23,115 bases of DNA from JBKPIY01 sp046730475 (GTDB lineage Bacteria > Actinomycetota > Thermoleophilia > Solirubrobacterales > 70-9), in assembly GCA_046730475.1 (NCBI GenBank), contig JBKPIY010000064.1, positions 1-23,115 on the forward strand. The letters run 5' to 3'. Position numbers and translations under genes: made by a program. Positions 1-7,601 of this stretch are shown one piece after another. Within the stretch, counting starts at the first letter, position 1, and every line of letters begins with the position of its first letter. Below the pieces are notes generated by a model. That model saw only the letters and a list, made by a program, of their open reading frames with translations. It was not told the origin of the DNA and did not search any database.

Positions 1-560
1 GCGCCGGCCCGCTCGCGCTGGTCACGCGCGTCGGCGCTCGACCGCTTGGCCGCCGCTCGCTCGCGGCGAGCCCCCTCGACCCGGCGCCCGACCGGACGCT
101 CGCGCTCAGCGCGCGGCTTGCGGACCTCGGCCTCGCAATAGGGGCAGACGCCCCACTTCGGGTCGAGGGGCTCGCCGCACTTGCGGCACGGGTTGCGAAG
201 GCGGCGCTCGCAGTTCGGGCAGCGCAGGTAGTTGCGCTCGATCGGGTACTCGCAGTGGGGGCAGGACTGATCGATCAGCTGGCGGAGGCGAAGCTCGGAC
301 GCGCGCAGCTCGAGGTCGCGCTCCTGACGGTCCTCGATGAACTCCGGCGGGCGCAGGATCGTGTAGACGACCGTCCCCACGAAGGGGAACAGGGAGGCCG
401 CAACGGCGCACGCGATCAGGACGGGGTCCTCGATCCGGCGCCGGGCGTCGAGGTACGTCCACCAGATCAACGCCAGATAGGTGATGATCAGGAAGAGGAC
501 GACCAGTTCGACGAACAGGTTGAGCCCGCCGCCGCCGATTCCGAATATCGCTGTTGGCAT
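1..560 (-). CDS. Membrane protein with two zinc ribbons, C-terminus cut by window edge
   Basis: At least 186 residues from ATG at 560; the end lies beyond the window. Two hydrophobic segments (about residues 12-34 and 46-69) are followed by a charged linker and two zinc ribbons. The cysteine pairs are C100/C103 with C114/C117, and C125/C128 with C139/C142, in a CPHC..CPNC..CRKC..CPYC arrangement typical of double-zinc-ribbon proteins. A long Arg/Glu/Ala-rich tail follows and runs off the edge. The ribbons should face the cytoplasm if the two segments form a hairpin, which is inferred. Such domains often mediate protein or nucleic-acid contacts; no enzyme activity is suggested. It is the last gene of the minus-strand run after folC and the small membrane protein. 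A TACACT hexamer at 577-582 could be its -10 element. No clear Shine-Dalgarno is seen. The specific function is unknown. Confidence 0.85.
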   Translation of the reverse strand, partial: MPTAIFGIGGGGLNLFVELVVLFLIITYLALIWWTYLDARRRIEDPVLIACAVAASLFPFVGTVVYTILRPPEFIEDRQERDLELRASELRLRQLIDQSCPHCEYPIERNYLRCPNCERRLRNPCRKCGEPLDPKWGVCPYCEAEVRKPRAERERPVGRRVEGARRERAAAKRSSADARDQRERAG

Positions 561-576
561 GGGGATGGGAGGCGCC

Positions 577-582
577 CGAGTG
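577..582 (-). promoter_or_regulatory. Candidate -10 element for the zinc-ribbon gene
   Basis: TACACT on the minus strand, 16-18 nt before the ATG at 560. The same hexamer, in the same GTACACTC context, precedes clpP. No convincing -35 element is visible. Confidence 0.3.
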
Positions 583-638
583 TACTTCGCCCTAGTTCGC
601 CGCGGGAAAGGCGAGCCCTGCCGCAGTTCGGGCGGATC

Positions 639-758
639 TCAGAGGAAGAGGAGACCGAAAACGTAGCCGATCGCGAAGAAGACGAGGATCACCACCGCCA
701 CCACGGCGGCGACCAGGCCCATCATCGTCAGGAGCTCGCTGCGTGCCTCTCTGTCCAT
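639..758 (-). CDS. 39-residue single-pass membrane microprotein overlapping the end of folC
   Basis: ATG at 758, TGA at 639-641. The first 31 bases overlap the 3' end of folC in another frame. It has a short charged head (MDREARSELLT) and then an almost uninterrupted hydrophobic stretch of about 27 residues ending in GLLFL, so it looks like a single transmembrane helix with a short cytoplasmic N-terminus (inferred topology). The overlap suggests translational coupling to folC. Composition is quite unlike the polar translations of the other frames here, which supports it being real. No family is recognised. An in-frame GTG two codons upstream is an alternative start. It could be a conserved small membrane protein travelling with folC; I cannot confirm conservation from the sequence alone. 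Confidence 0.6.
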   Translation of the reverse strand: MDREARSELLTMMGLVAAVVAVVILVFFAIGYVFGLLFL

Positions 759-2032
759 ATGCACGCCAAAAGGTAGTGCGAGCCGCACGCGAGCGCGACC
801 CCGTCCTGCTTCCGGGCCAGCTCCTTCGCACGGCCCCAGGCCGTGAGCGGATCCGCGACCGTCTCGGCCACGGCCCCGACGGCCCGGCAAAGGGCGGCGA
901 GATCCTCCGCCGAGTGGGAGGTCCCGACCGGCCGACCCGATCCCCTGATCGCCTCGTCTGGGACCTGGGTGCAGACGAAGGTCGAGCACGCTGGGCTCAG
1001 CGCCGCGATCATCGCCCGGGCGTCCTTCTCGGCGAGGATCGCGAGGCAGCATACGACCGGGCGAGGCCGCTCCCGCCGGCGCCACCAACCGCGGACTCGC
1101 CGCACGCCCGCCAGGTCGGGAAGCGCCGCCGCCAGTGCCAGGGCCCCTTGGGGATTGTGGGCGGCGTCGAAGATCATTGGCGGATCGCCGGGGATCTTTT
1201 CGGCGCGACCCGGAATCGAGAGCTCGCTGCTTGCGATCCGTTTGATCAAGGGGATCTCCCCCTCGGGATCCACTCGCTCGAGAACCTGTCGGACAGCCGC
1301 CTCCGCCAAGGCGAGGTTCCCGGCCTGGTAGCCGACCACCAGATTTGACGCCGCGGGCGTGACGCAGACTGCCCTCGCCTTGTGACGGTCGATCTCCCGC
1401 TTCACAATTGGCACCACCTCTTGCGGCAGCTCGCCGCGAATCAGGGTGGTGTGGTCCCGCAACACCGCCAGCTTCTCCGCCGCGATCTCCTCGAGCGTCT
1501 CCCCCAGCCACTCCGTATGGTCGAGCCCGACCGAGGTGAGCACGGTCACCTTGGACGGAATCACATTGGTGGCGTCGAGGCGGCCCCCGAGCCCGGCCTC
1601 GATCACTCCCACCTCGACGCGCGCCTCCGCCAGCGCCCAGAAGGCGGCGGCGGTGACGAGCTCGAACTGGGTCACCGGGCCCTCGTCCTCGGCCGCGACC
1701 CGGTCGGCGGCCTTCGCCGCCTGCTCGGCGCGCTCGATCGCCGCCGCGAAGCCCTCCTCGGAGAGCGGCTCCCCGTGGATCAGCACCCGCTCCCGCCATG
1801 AGGCGATATGGGGCGAGACGTAGGCGCCAGCCGAGACTCCGTGGGCCTCGAGCAGCGCCATCGTCATCCGGGTGACCGACGTCTTGCCGTTGGTGCCGAC
1901 CACGTGCACCGATGCGAACCGGTGTTGCGGCAACCCCAGCAGCGAGCAGAGCCGGCGCATCCGCTCCAGTCCGAGCTTCCACCCGATCGCCTCGCGCCGG
2001 TCGAGGATCTCTTGCGCCCGGCTCACCCGCAC
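728..2032 (-). CDS. folC: Bifunctional folylpolyglutamate synthase / dihydrofolate synthase
   Basis: FolC adds glutamate to dihydropteroate and reduced folates with ATP, in the cytoplasm. The protein has 434 residues, the usual size. Visible Mur-ligase-type signatures are the P-loop VVGTNGKTSV (GTNGKT at 46-51), the folate/ATP-loop region SVGLDHTEWLG (about 167-177), LGGRLDATN (148-156) and FDAAHNP (288-294) of the C-terminal domain. I chose GTG at 2032 (VRVSRAQEIL...); GTG at 2026 is equally possible. A longer open frame reaches 2095, but it would overlap the divergent gene starting at 2065 and has no FolC-like sequence. A slightly basic insert around 311-325 (RRVRGWWRRRERPRP) is probably a surface loop. 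In many Gram-positive bacteria folC directly follows valS; here a divergent glycosidase separates them. The final bases overlap the microprotein gene. Confidence 0.95.
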   Translation of the reverse strand: MRVSRAQEILDRREAIGWKLGLERMRRLCSLLGLPQHRFASVHVVGTNGKTSVTRMTMALLEAHGVSAGAYVSPHIASWRERVLIHGEPLSEEGFAAAIERAEQAAKAADRVAAEDEGPVTQFELVTAAAFWALAEARVEVGVIEAGLGGRLDATNVIPSKVTVLTSVGLDHTEWLGETLEEIAAEKLAVLRDHTTLIRGELPQEVVPIVKREIDRHKARAVCVTPAASNLVVGYQAGNLALAEAAVRQVLERVDPEGEIPLIKRIASSELSIPGRAEKIPGDPPMIFDAAHNPQGALALAAALPDLAGVRRVRGWWRRRERPRPVVCCLAILAEKDARAMIAALSPACSTFVCTQVPDEAIRGSGRPVGTSHSAEDLAALCRAVGAVAETVADPLTAWGRAKELARKQDGVALACGSHYLLACIWTERHAASS

Positions 2033-2052
2033 GCTGACCGATTTCGCTCGAA

Positions 2053-2058
2053 TAGGAT
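2053..2058 (+). promoter_or_regulatory. Candidate -10 element for the GH31 gene
   Basis: TAGGAT ends 6 nt before the GTG at 2065, a spacing that would put the transcription start at or beside the start codon. The overlapping AGGA could instead act as a Shine-Dalgarno. The folC/GH31 divergent gap is only 32 bases. Confidence 0.35.
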
Positions 2059-2064
2059 GGCCAC

Positions 2065-4395
2065 GTGCTCCGGATCTTGGCGGTCCTGGCGGCATTGCTG
2101 CTCGCGGTCCTCGTCTCCACGGCGGCCGCCCGGGTGACGATCGGCAAGCAGAGGATCACGGTGAGCACCCCCGACGGCCGCGCGGTGATCGCCCGAAACC
2201 CGGTCAGGATCCGCTTCGTCGACCGGCGTGGCCGGATCGTGCTGCGCGAGGTCCGCAACCGCCGCCTTCACGGCCGGCGGCTGCCGGAGACCTGGGACCC
2301 CGAGCCGCTCGGGGTCGAGCGGCGGCCGGATCGGGCGGTCTACGCGCCGCTCGGCTTCGAGGTCGGGCGCGACCGCCACGACCAGTGGAGCGGTGGGCTT
2401 TGGGTGGGAAACATGCTCTTCTCCAAGCGCTCCGGCAGCGTCCAGTTCGCGCGCCGGGTGCTCTCGGCCGAGCCGGACCGGGGCGGCGTCCGCCTGCTGC
2501 TCTCCACCACCCTCCGCCACCGCAAGCTGGTGGTGCTGATCCGCCCCGACGCCCGGGCGTCGATCCGGGTTCGCGTCCGGCCCACCCCGGGCAAGCACGT
2601 GATCTCGGCGGCGGACTCCTTCCTGGCGAGCCCCGGCGAGGGCTTCCACGGATTCGGCGGACGCCACGGGACCACCGACGAGCGCGGCGAGAAGCTCTGG
2701 GGGTGGGTCGACCAGGAGAATCTGGGCGGAGAGCCGACCCTGAGCGCGGGACAGGCCCTGCTCCCGTTCCTCGTCGATCAGTGGTCCGACTACACGGTTG
2801 ACGACCTCGGGGGCACCCCCGCCATCCCGGATGGTGTGCCCGGCGGCTACGAGCGCTACCTGGCGCCGAACGGCCCCAACGCCGCCTACTACCCGCAATC
2901 GCAGTTCGTCTCCAGCCGCGGCTACGGCTTTCTGCTCAACGAGACCCGTCTCTCCCGGTGGCGGATGGGAAACGACCGCCACGGAGCCTGGCAGGTCCAG
3001 GTGGCCGGCCCTCGGATCGACTACACGGTCGTCTTCGGGCCCCGGCCGGCTGAGGCGGTCGAGAAGCTGACCGCGATCACCGGGCGCCAGGTGCTGCCGC
3101 CGCGCTGGGCGATGCGCCCCACCCTGTCGCGGGCGATCCAGACGCCGGCCCTGCCGGGCCAGCCCTCGCCCGAGAGCGCCAGCACCTACAAGGCCAAGGT
3201 GGAGGCCGACCTGGCGGCGATCGAGTCTCTCCACCTCAAGCTCGGCGCCTACGCGTTCGAGGGATGGGCCCTGTTGCGCGACAACGACTACGTCCGCAAC
3301 GTGATCCGCCGCCTCCACGCGATCGGCATCAGGGCGATCCTCTACCACCGCGCCTACGTCTCCGACGATTCCCTCGGCACTCAGCCGCCTGGGGACTACC
3401 AGTACACGAAGAAGCACCGCCTGGTTGCGACCACGAAGGGAGGCAAACCCTACGTGTTCACGGGCAACGGCTTCAGTGACGCCACCCTGCTCGACTTCAC
3501 CAATCCCCGCACGGTGCGCTGGTGGCGCAAGCGGCTGCTTTTCACGCTCAAGCTGGGAATGGACGGGTTCATGGAGGACTTCGGCGAGCAGGTCCAGGAG
3601 GACATGCATTTCCATGACGGGAGCAGCGGCCGCACCATGCACAACCGCTACCCGGTGATCTTCCACCGGGTCACCCGTCGCATCCTCGACCACTGGTCAC
3701 GCCGCCACCCCAAGCGGGGGCCGGTGTTCGTCTACACGCGCGCCGGCTACAGCGGCCGCCCCGGCGCCGCAGCGTTCGAGATGAGCAACTTCCCCGGCGA
3801 CGAGACCGTCGACTGGAGCGCCGGCTCAGGCCTGCGCTCGCTGGCCCCGGACATGCTCAACCGCGCCGTCGGCGGCGCCTTCGGCTTCAACACCGACGTC
3901 GGCGGCTACGCCGATTTCCTCACCGGCCCCACCTCCGAGGAGCTGTTCAACCGCTGGAGCGAGTGGGCGGCGCTAACCCCGTACTTCCGGGTCCACAACG
4001 ACGCCGCCAGCGGCACCCGGATGCCGTGGTCCTACGGCGCCGCCACCCTGGAGCGCTGGAGACGGGACGCGGCCCTCCACCAGCGCGCGATCCCCTTGAT
4101 GCGGCGCCTGTGGCGCCAGGGTGTCAGGACCGGGATGCCGATCACCCGCCCGATGTGGCTGGCCGCTCCCGAGGCCCCCGACTTCGGCAACGACCAGCAG
4201 TGGCTGCTGGGCCCGAACGTCCTGGTCGCTCCGGTGGTCGAGGAGGGGGCGACAAGCCGCGCGGTCGCCCTGCCGCGCGGCTGCTGGCGGCTCCGTGGCG
4301 CGGGTCAGGCGCTCGACGGGCCCGGCGGCGTCACCGTTCCGGCGCCGCTGGGAGCGCTCCCCTACTTCCTCCGCTGCGGAACGGAGCCCCTCTAG
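2065..4395 (+). CDS. Secreted glycoside hydrolase family 31 protein, sulfoquinovosidase-like catalytic core
   Basis: 776 residues from GTG at 2065. The N-terminus (MLRILAVLAALLLAVLVS, then TAAA) is a signal peptide, so the enzyme is exported. A beta-sandwich-like N-terminal half leads into the GH31 barrel. DGFMEDFGE places the likely nucleophile at D505, and NFPGDETVDW the likely acid/base at D579; TDVGGY ends at Y615. These match the E. coli YihQ sulfoquinovosidase pattern (recalled D405, D472, Y508) better than classic alpha-glucosidases with DMNE. However, the region equivalent to the YihQ QQRW substrate motif reads YAFEGWALL, without the expected residues, so sulfoquinovose as substrate is doubtful. 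The C-terminal beta domain ends in PYFLRCG. It may be an alpha-glycosidase of unknown specificity. Its TAG stop overlaps the valS stop on the other strand. Confidence 0.9.
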   Translation: MLRILAVLAALLLAVLVSTAAARVTIGKQRITVSTPDGRAVIARNPVRIRFVDRRGRIVLREVRNRRLHGRRLPETWDPEPLGVERRPDRAVYAPLGFEVGRDRHDQWSGGLWVGNMLFSKRSGSVQFARRVLSAEPDRGGVRLLLSTTLRHRKLVVLIRPDARASIRVRVRPTPGKHVISAADSFLASPGEGFHGFGGRHGTTDERGEKLWGWVDQENLGGEPTLSAGQALLPFLVDQWSDYTVDDLGGTPAIPDGVPGGYERYLAPNGPNAAYYPQSQFVSSRGYGFLLNETRLSRWRMGNDRHGAWQVQVAGPRIDYTVVFGPRPAEAVEKLTAITGRQVLPPRWAMRPTLSRAIQTPALPGQPSPESASTYKAKVEADLAAIESLHLKLGAYAFEGWALLRDNDYVRNVIRRLHAIGIRAILYHRAYVSDDSLGTQPPGDYQYTKKHRLVATTKGGKPYVFTGNGFSDATLLDFTNPRTVRWWRKRLLFTLKLGMDGFMEDFGEQVQEDMHFHDGSSGRTMHNRYPVIFHRVTRRILDHWSRRHPKRGPVFVYTRAGYSGRPGAAAFEMSNFPGDETVDWSAGSGLRSLAPDMLNRAVGGAFGFNTDVGGYADFLTGPTSEELFNRWSEWAALTPYFRVHNDAASGTRMPWSYGAATLERWRRDAALHQRAIPLMRRLWRQGVRTGMPITRPMWLAAPEAPDFGNDQQWLLGPNVLVAPVVEEGATSRAVALPRGCWRLRGAGQALDGPGGVTVPAPLGALPYFLRCGTEPL

Positions 4396-6974
4396 CCAAG
4401 CTCCTCGAGCTCGGCCCTGTAGCCCTCGAGCTTCCGCCGCTCGGCGTCCACCACGTCCGCCGGCGCCTTCGCCACGAAGCCCTGGTTGGAGAGCTTGCCC
4501 TCGGCGCGGGCGACCTCGGAACGGAGCTTCTCGCGGCGCTCATCGATCCGGGCCCGGACGGCGCCGGGGTCGATCCCCTCGATCGGAAGCAGCTCGACCC
4601 CGCCGACGGTCGCGATCGCCTCGCCCGGGCCGCCGTCGAAGGAGACCCTCGCCAGCCGCCCCACGAGCTCGTGTGGCTGATTCGGCGCGCGAGCGGCGAG
4701 CACCTTGCCGGCCGCGACCCCCGCGAGGTCCCGCCAGCGCCGGAGGCCGCGGGTGAGCTCGATCGCCGCCCCGATCTCCGCCTCGGCGGCCTCGTCGATC
4801 AACGCATCGTCCGCCTCCGGGAAGGGATGGACGACAAGGGCGTCCGCCTGACGATCGGGCATGTACGAGTAGATCTCCTCGGTGACGAACGGGATCAGCG
4901 GGTGGGCGAGCGCGAGCACCTGCTCGAGCGCCCACAACAGGCTGGCGGAGGCGTCCTCGTCGCGGTCGTAGAGCCGCGGCTTCGCGATCTCCAGGTACCA
5001 GTCGCAGAGCTCGGACCAGAAGAAGTCGTACAGGTCGAGGGCGGCGTGGGCGAAGTCGTAGGCCTCGATGCCGGCCGCGACCGACGCGATCGCGCGCTGG
5101 AGGCGGGTGGCGACCCAGCGGTCCTCGACCCGCTCCGGCCGCGGTCCCGACTCGACCTCGTCGCGCACGTTCAGGAGGACCAGCCGGGAGGCGTTCCACA
5201 TCTTGTTGGCGAGGTCGCGGCCCTGCTGCACGCGCGCCGCCGAGTAGCGAACGTCCTGCGTCGATGACATCGCCAACAGCCCGAAGCGCAGCGCGTCGGC
5301 TCCGTGCTCGGCGATCTCGTCCAGGGGATCGATCCCGGTGCCGAGCGACTTGCTCATTCGACGCCCGTCGGCCGCCTGGATCACCGAGTGCACGTAGACG
5401 TCGCCGAACGGCACCTCGCCGGTGAACTCGAGCGAGGTCATGATCATCCGCGCGACCCAGAGGAAGATGATGTCCCGCGCCGTCACCAGGACGTCGGTGG
5501 GAAAGAACGCCTTCAGCTCGGGGGCGTCGCTGTCGGGCCAGCCGAGCGTCGCGAATGGCCAGAGCGCCGAGCTGAACCAGGTGTCGAGGACGTCCGATTC
5601 CTGCTCCCAGCCCTCGCCCTCGGGCGGATCCTCGCCGACGTAGGTCTCGTCCGCGCGGTACCAGACCGGCAGCCGGTGCCCCCACCAGAGCTGGCGCGAG
5701 ATGCACCACGGGCGGATCCGCTCCATCCAGTCGAGGTAGACCTCGGCCTGGCTCTCGGGGATGAACCGGACCCCGCCGTCGCGGACGACGTCGATCGCCG
5801 GCTTCGCCAGCTGGTTCATGCGGCAGAACCACTGCAGCGAGATCAGCGGCTCGATCCGCTCGCCCGAGCGGTGCGAGAAGGGGACCGAGTGGGTATAAGG
5901 CCGCTCGCCGCGGAGCAGCCCCTGCTCGCGCAGCTCCGCGACGACCGCCTCCCGAGCCTGGGCGGCGGTCAGCCCCACGAACCGCTCCGGCGCCTGGTCT
6001 GTGATCAGGCCGTCCTCGCCGATCACGCTGATCTCGGGGAGGCGGTGGGCCCGCCCGATCTCGAAGTCGTTCGGGTCGTGGCCCGGGGTGATCTTGACGG
6101 CGCCGGTCCCGAACCCGGGGTCGACGTGCTCGTCGGCGATCACCGGCAACCGGCGGCCGACCAGGGGCAGGACCGCGTGCCTTCCGACCACCTCGCGATA
6201 GCGCTCGTCGTTCGGGTTCACGGCGATGGCCGTGTCGGCGAGCATGGTCTCGGGCCGGACCGTCGCCACCACCAGCTCATCGGGGCCATCTCCTCCGTCT
6301 CCCCTTCGACGATGGCCTGTCCCCGAGGCCTCAAGGGGGTAGGCGATCTCATACATGGTGTCGGTGACCTCGCGGGTCTCGACCTCGAGTTCGGAGATCG
6401 CCGACTGGGTCCCGGGGTCCCAGTTGACCATGTAGTTGTCGCGGTAGATGTGGCCCTTGCGGTAGAGCTCGGCGAACACCCGGTAGACCGCCTCGACGTA
6501 GCCCTCGTCGAGGGTGAAGCGCTCGCGCTCGTAGTCGCAGGAGGCGCCGAGGCGCTGGTACTGCTCGATGATCCTCGAGCCGTACCGGTAGCGCCACTCC
6601 CACACCTTCTCGATGAACGCCTCCCGCCCGAGGTCCACCCTCAGGGTCCCCTCCTTCGCCAGCTCCTTCTCCACCACCGACTGAGTGGCGATCCCGGCGT
6701 GGTCGGTGCCGAGGATCCACATCGTGTTTCGGCCCCGCATCCGGTTGACGCGGATGAGGACGTCCTGGATGATCCCGTTCAGCGCGTGGCCCATATGCAG
6801 GGCGCCTGTGACGTTCGGCGGCGGGATCGCGATCGAGTAGTTCTCCTCCGGCGTCCCCTCGGCGGGCGGATGGAACCAGCCGCCCTGCATCCAGCGCGCG
6901 AACACCCGCCCCTCGACCTCCCCGGGATCCCACCGGGTGGTCGATTCCAGCCTCGTTCTCGCGGCGGCGTCCAA
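4392..6974 (-). CDS. valS: Valine--tRNA ligase
   Basis: Class I aminoacyl-tRNA synthetase that charges tRNA-Val, in the cytoplasm. The protein has 860 residues, full length. The HIGH motif is HMGH at 60-63 within PPPNVTGALHMGHAL; the KMSKS motif is RMSKS at 539-543. The editing domain lies around 205-335, with the VRPETM signature at 239-244 and GTGAVKITPGHDPNDFEIG. WCISRQLWWGHRLPVWY (about 423-439) follows. The anticodon-binding domain is at about 600-740, and a C-terminal coiled coil (about 800-860) is typical of ValRS. The start is TTG at 6974: it gives the expected N-terminus and lies 10 nt after a TAATAT hexamer. A Gly/Arg/Asp-rich stretch around 216-232 in the editing domain looks like an insertion. 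The gene ends in the same CTAG as the convergent GH31 gene. Confidence 0.97.
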   Translation of the reverse strand: MDAAARTRLESTTRWDPGEVEGRVFARWMQGGWFHPPAEGTPEENYSIAIPPPNVTGALHMGHALNGIIQDVLIRVNRMRGRNTMWILGTDHAGIATQSVVEKELAKEGTLRVDLGREAFIEKVWEWRYRYGSRIIEQYQRLGASCDYERERFTLDEGYVEAVYRVFAELYRKGHIYRDNYMVNWDPGTQSAISELEVETREVTDTMYEIAYPLEASGTGHRRRGDGGDGPDELVVATVRPETMLADTAIAVNPNDERYREVVGRHAVLPLVGRRLPVIADEHVDPGFGTGAVKITPGHDPNDFEIGRAHRLPEISVIGEDGLITDQAPERFVGLTAAQAREAVVAELREQGLLRGERPYTHSVPFSHRSGERIEPLISLQWFCRMNQLAKPAIDVVRDGGVRFIPESQAEVYLDWMERIRPWCISRQLWWGHRLPVWYRADETYVGEDPPEGEGWEQESDVLDTWFSSALWPFATLGWPDSDAPELKAFFPTDVLVTARDIIFLWVARMIMTSLEFTGEVPFGDVYVHSVIQAADGRRMSKSLGTGIDPLDEIAEHGADALRFGLLAMSSTQDVRYSAARVQQGRDLANKMWNASRLVLLNVRDEVESGPRPERVEDRWVATRLQRAIASVAAGIEAYDFAHAALDLYDFFWSELCDWYLEIAKPRLYDRDEDASASLLWALEQVLALAHPLIPFVTEEIYSYMPDRQADALVVHPFPEADDALIDEAAEAEIGAAIELTRGLRRWRDLAGVAAGKVLAARAPNQPHELVGRLARVSFDGGPGEAIATVGGVELLPIEGIDPGAVRARIDERREKLRSEVARAEGKLSNQGFVAKAPADVVDAERRKLEGYRAELEELG

Positions 6975-6984
6975 AGCGGCGCCG

Positions 6985-6990
6985 ATATTA
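6985..6990 (-). promoter_or_regulatory. Candidate -10 element for valS
   Basis: TAATAT on the minus strand, the most AT-rich hexamer nearby, ending 10 nt before the TTG start. The implied leader is only about 3-4 nt. No -35 consensus is seen, and no T-box fits between it and the start. Confidence 0.5.
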
Positions 6991-7028
6991 GGTCAGCGCC
7001 TGCACTTCCTCCGCTTTGACCGCGGGAG

Positions 7029-7047
7029 CTCGCGGCCCCGCCGCGAG
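7029..7047. repeat. Perfect inverted repeat in the valS / DUF6941 divergent region
   Basis: Arms CTCGCGGC and GCCGCGAG (8 bp each, perfect) around a 3-base CCC spacer. It lies upstream of the valS -10 candidate and of the DUF6941 start, in a 175-base intergenic stretch. It could be an operator or a chance GC-rich hairpin; there is no T-run. Confidence 0.35.
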
Positions 7048-7149
7048 GGTCGAAGGGGGAGGGGGCCCACCTAGCCCGGCCTTCCGCGAAAATGACAATC
7101 CCGTCCAACCGAGAGCCGAATCCGTGCACCCCCCGACGAAAGCAGACCG

Positions 7150-7587
7150 ATGAAGGTGACGATGTTGCTGGCAGACGCTGTCCAAGCGGTCGGCGGAAAG
7201 CTCTACATCCTCGGAGGCGGTTGGTCGATCACCGGTCCCGGCCCCGTTCCCTCCGCGATAGCCCTCTACCTGCAGGTGCCCTGGGATCAAGCGAACGACA
7301 AGCACGGCATTCGGCTCGAGCTGCTTGACAGCGACGGGAATCCGGTCATCAACCAGGACGGGCAGCCGATCACGATCGAGGGCGAGTTTGAAACAGGTCG
7401 TCCCGCGGGGGTCAAACGGGGAGCCCCCCTCGACTTCACGTTGGCCATCAACGTGCCCCCCCTTCCGCTCGAGCCTGACAATCGTTACGAGTGGCGGCTG
7501 GCGATCGACGGCAGCATGGAGGGGGACTGGACATTGCCGTTCAGCACCCGACCGGCGGCGTCGCAGGGAACGGTCGGCTCAAGCTGA
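7150..7587 (+). CDS. DUF6941 family protein
   Basis: 145 residues, no signal peptide and no membrane segment. The N-terminus MKVTMLLADA, then GGKLYILGGGWSITGPGPVP and VPWDQAN, is the conserved head I associate with DUF6941 proteins of actinobacteria. The rest looks like an all-beta fold: RLELLDSDGNPV, a GEFETGRPAGVKRG loop, and LPLEPDNRYEWRLAIDG near the end resemble a beta-sandwich. No catalytic residues stand out and the biochemical role is unknown. The start is ATG at 7150, which preserves the conserved MKV opening; only a weak GAAAG precedes it. It is divergent from valS and convergent with clpX, with 14 bases between the two stops. The Ser/Ala-rich last 15 residues look disordered. Confidence 0.8.
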   Translation: MKVTMLLADAVQAVGGKLYILGGGWSITGPGPVPSAIALYLQVPWDQANDKHGIRLELLDSDGNPVINQDGQPITIEGEFETGRPAGVKRGAPLDFTLAINVPPLPLEPDNRYEWRLAIDGSMEGDWTLPFSTRPAASQGTVGSS

Positions 7588-7601
7588 GCCGGAAACTGAC
7601 G

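Noticed and set aside
2023..3693. 556-codon minus-strand open frame opposite the GH31 gene
   Set aside because: Its translation has no domain-like pattern and mirrors a well-supported GH31 gene; long antisense frames are expected in DNA this rich in GC.
5304..7019. 571-codon plus-strand open frame opposite valS
   Set aside because: Shadow of valS, whose motifs are complete; the product is an Asp/Arg/Gly-rich string with no recognisable domain.
6975..7149. T-box riboswitch upstream of valS
   Set aside because: No AGGGTGGNACCGCG-like sequence or specifier stem, and the likely -10 lies only 10 nt before the start codon.
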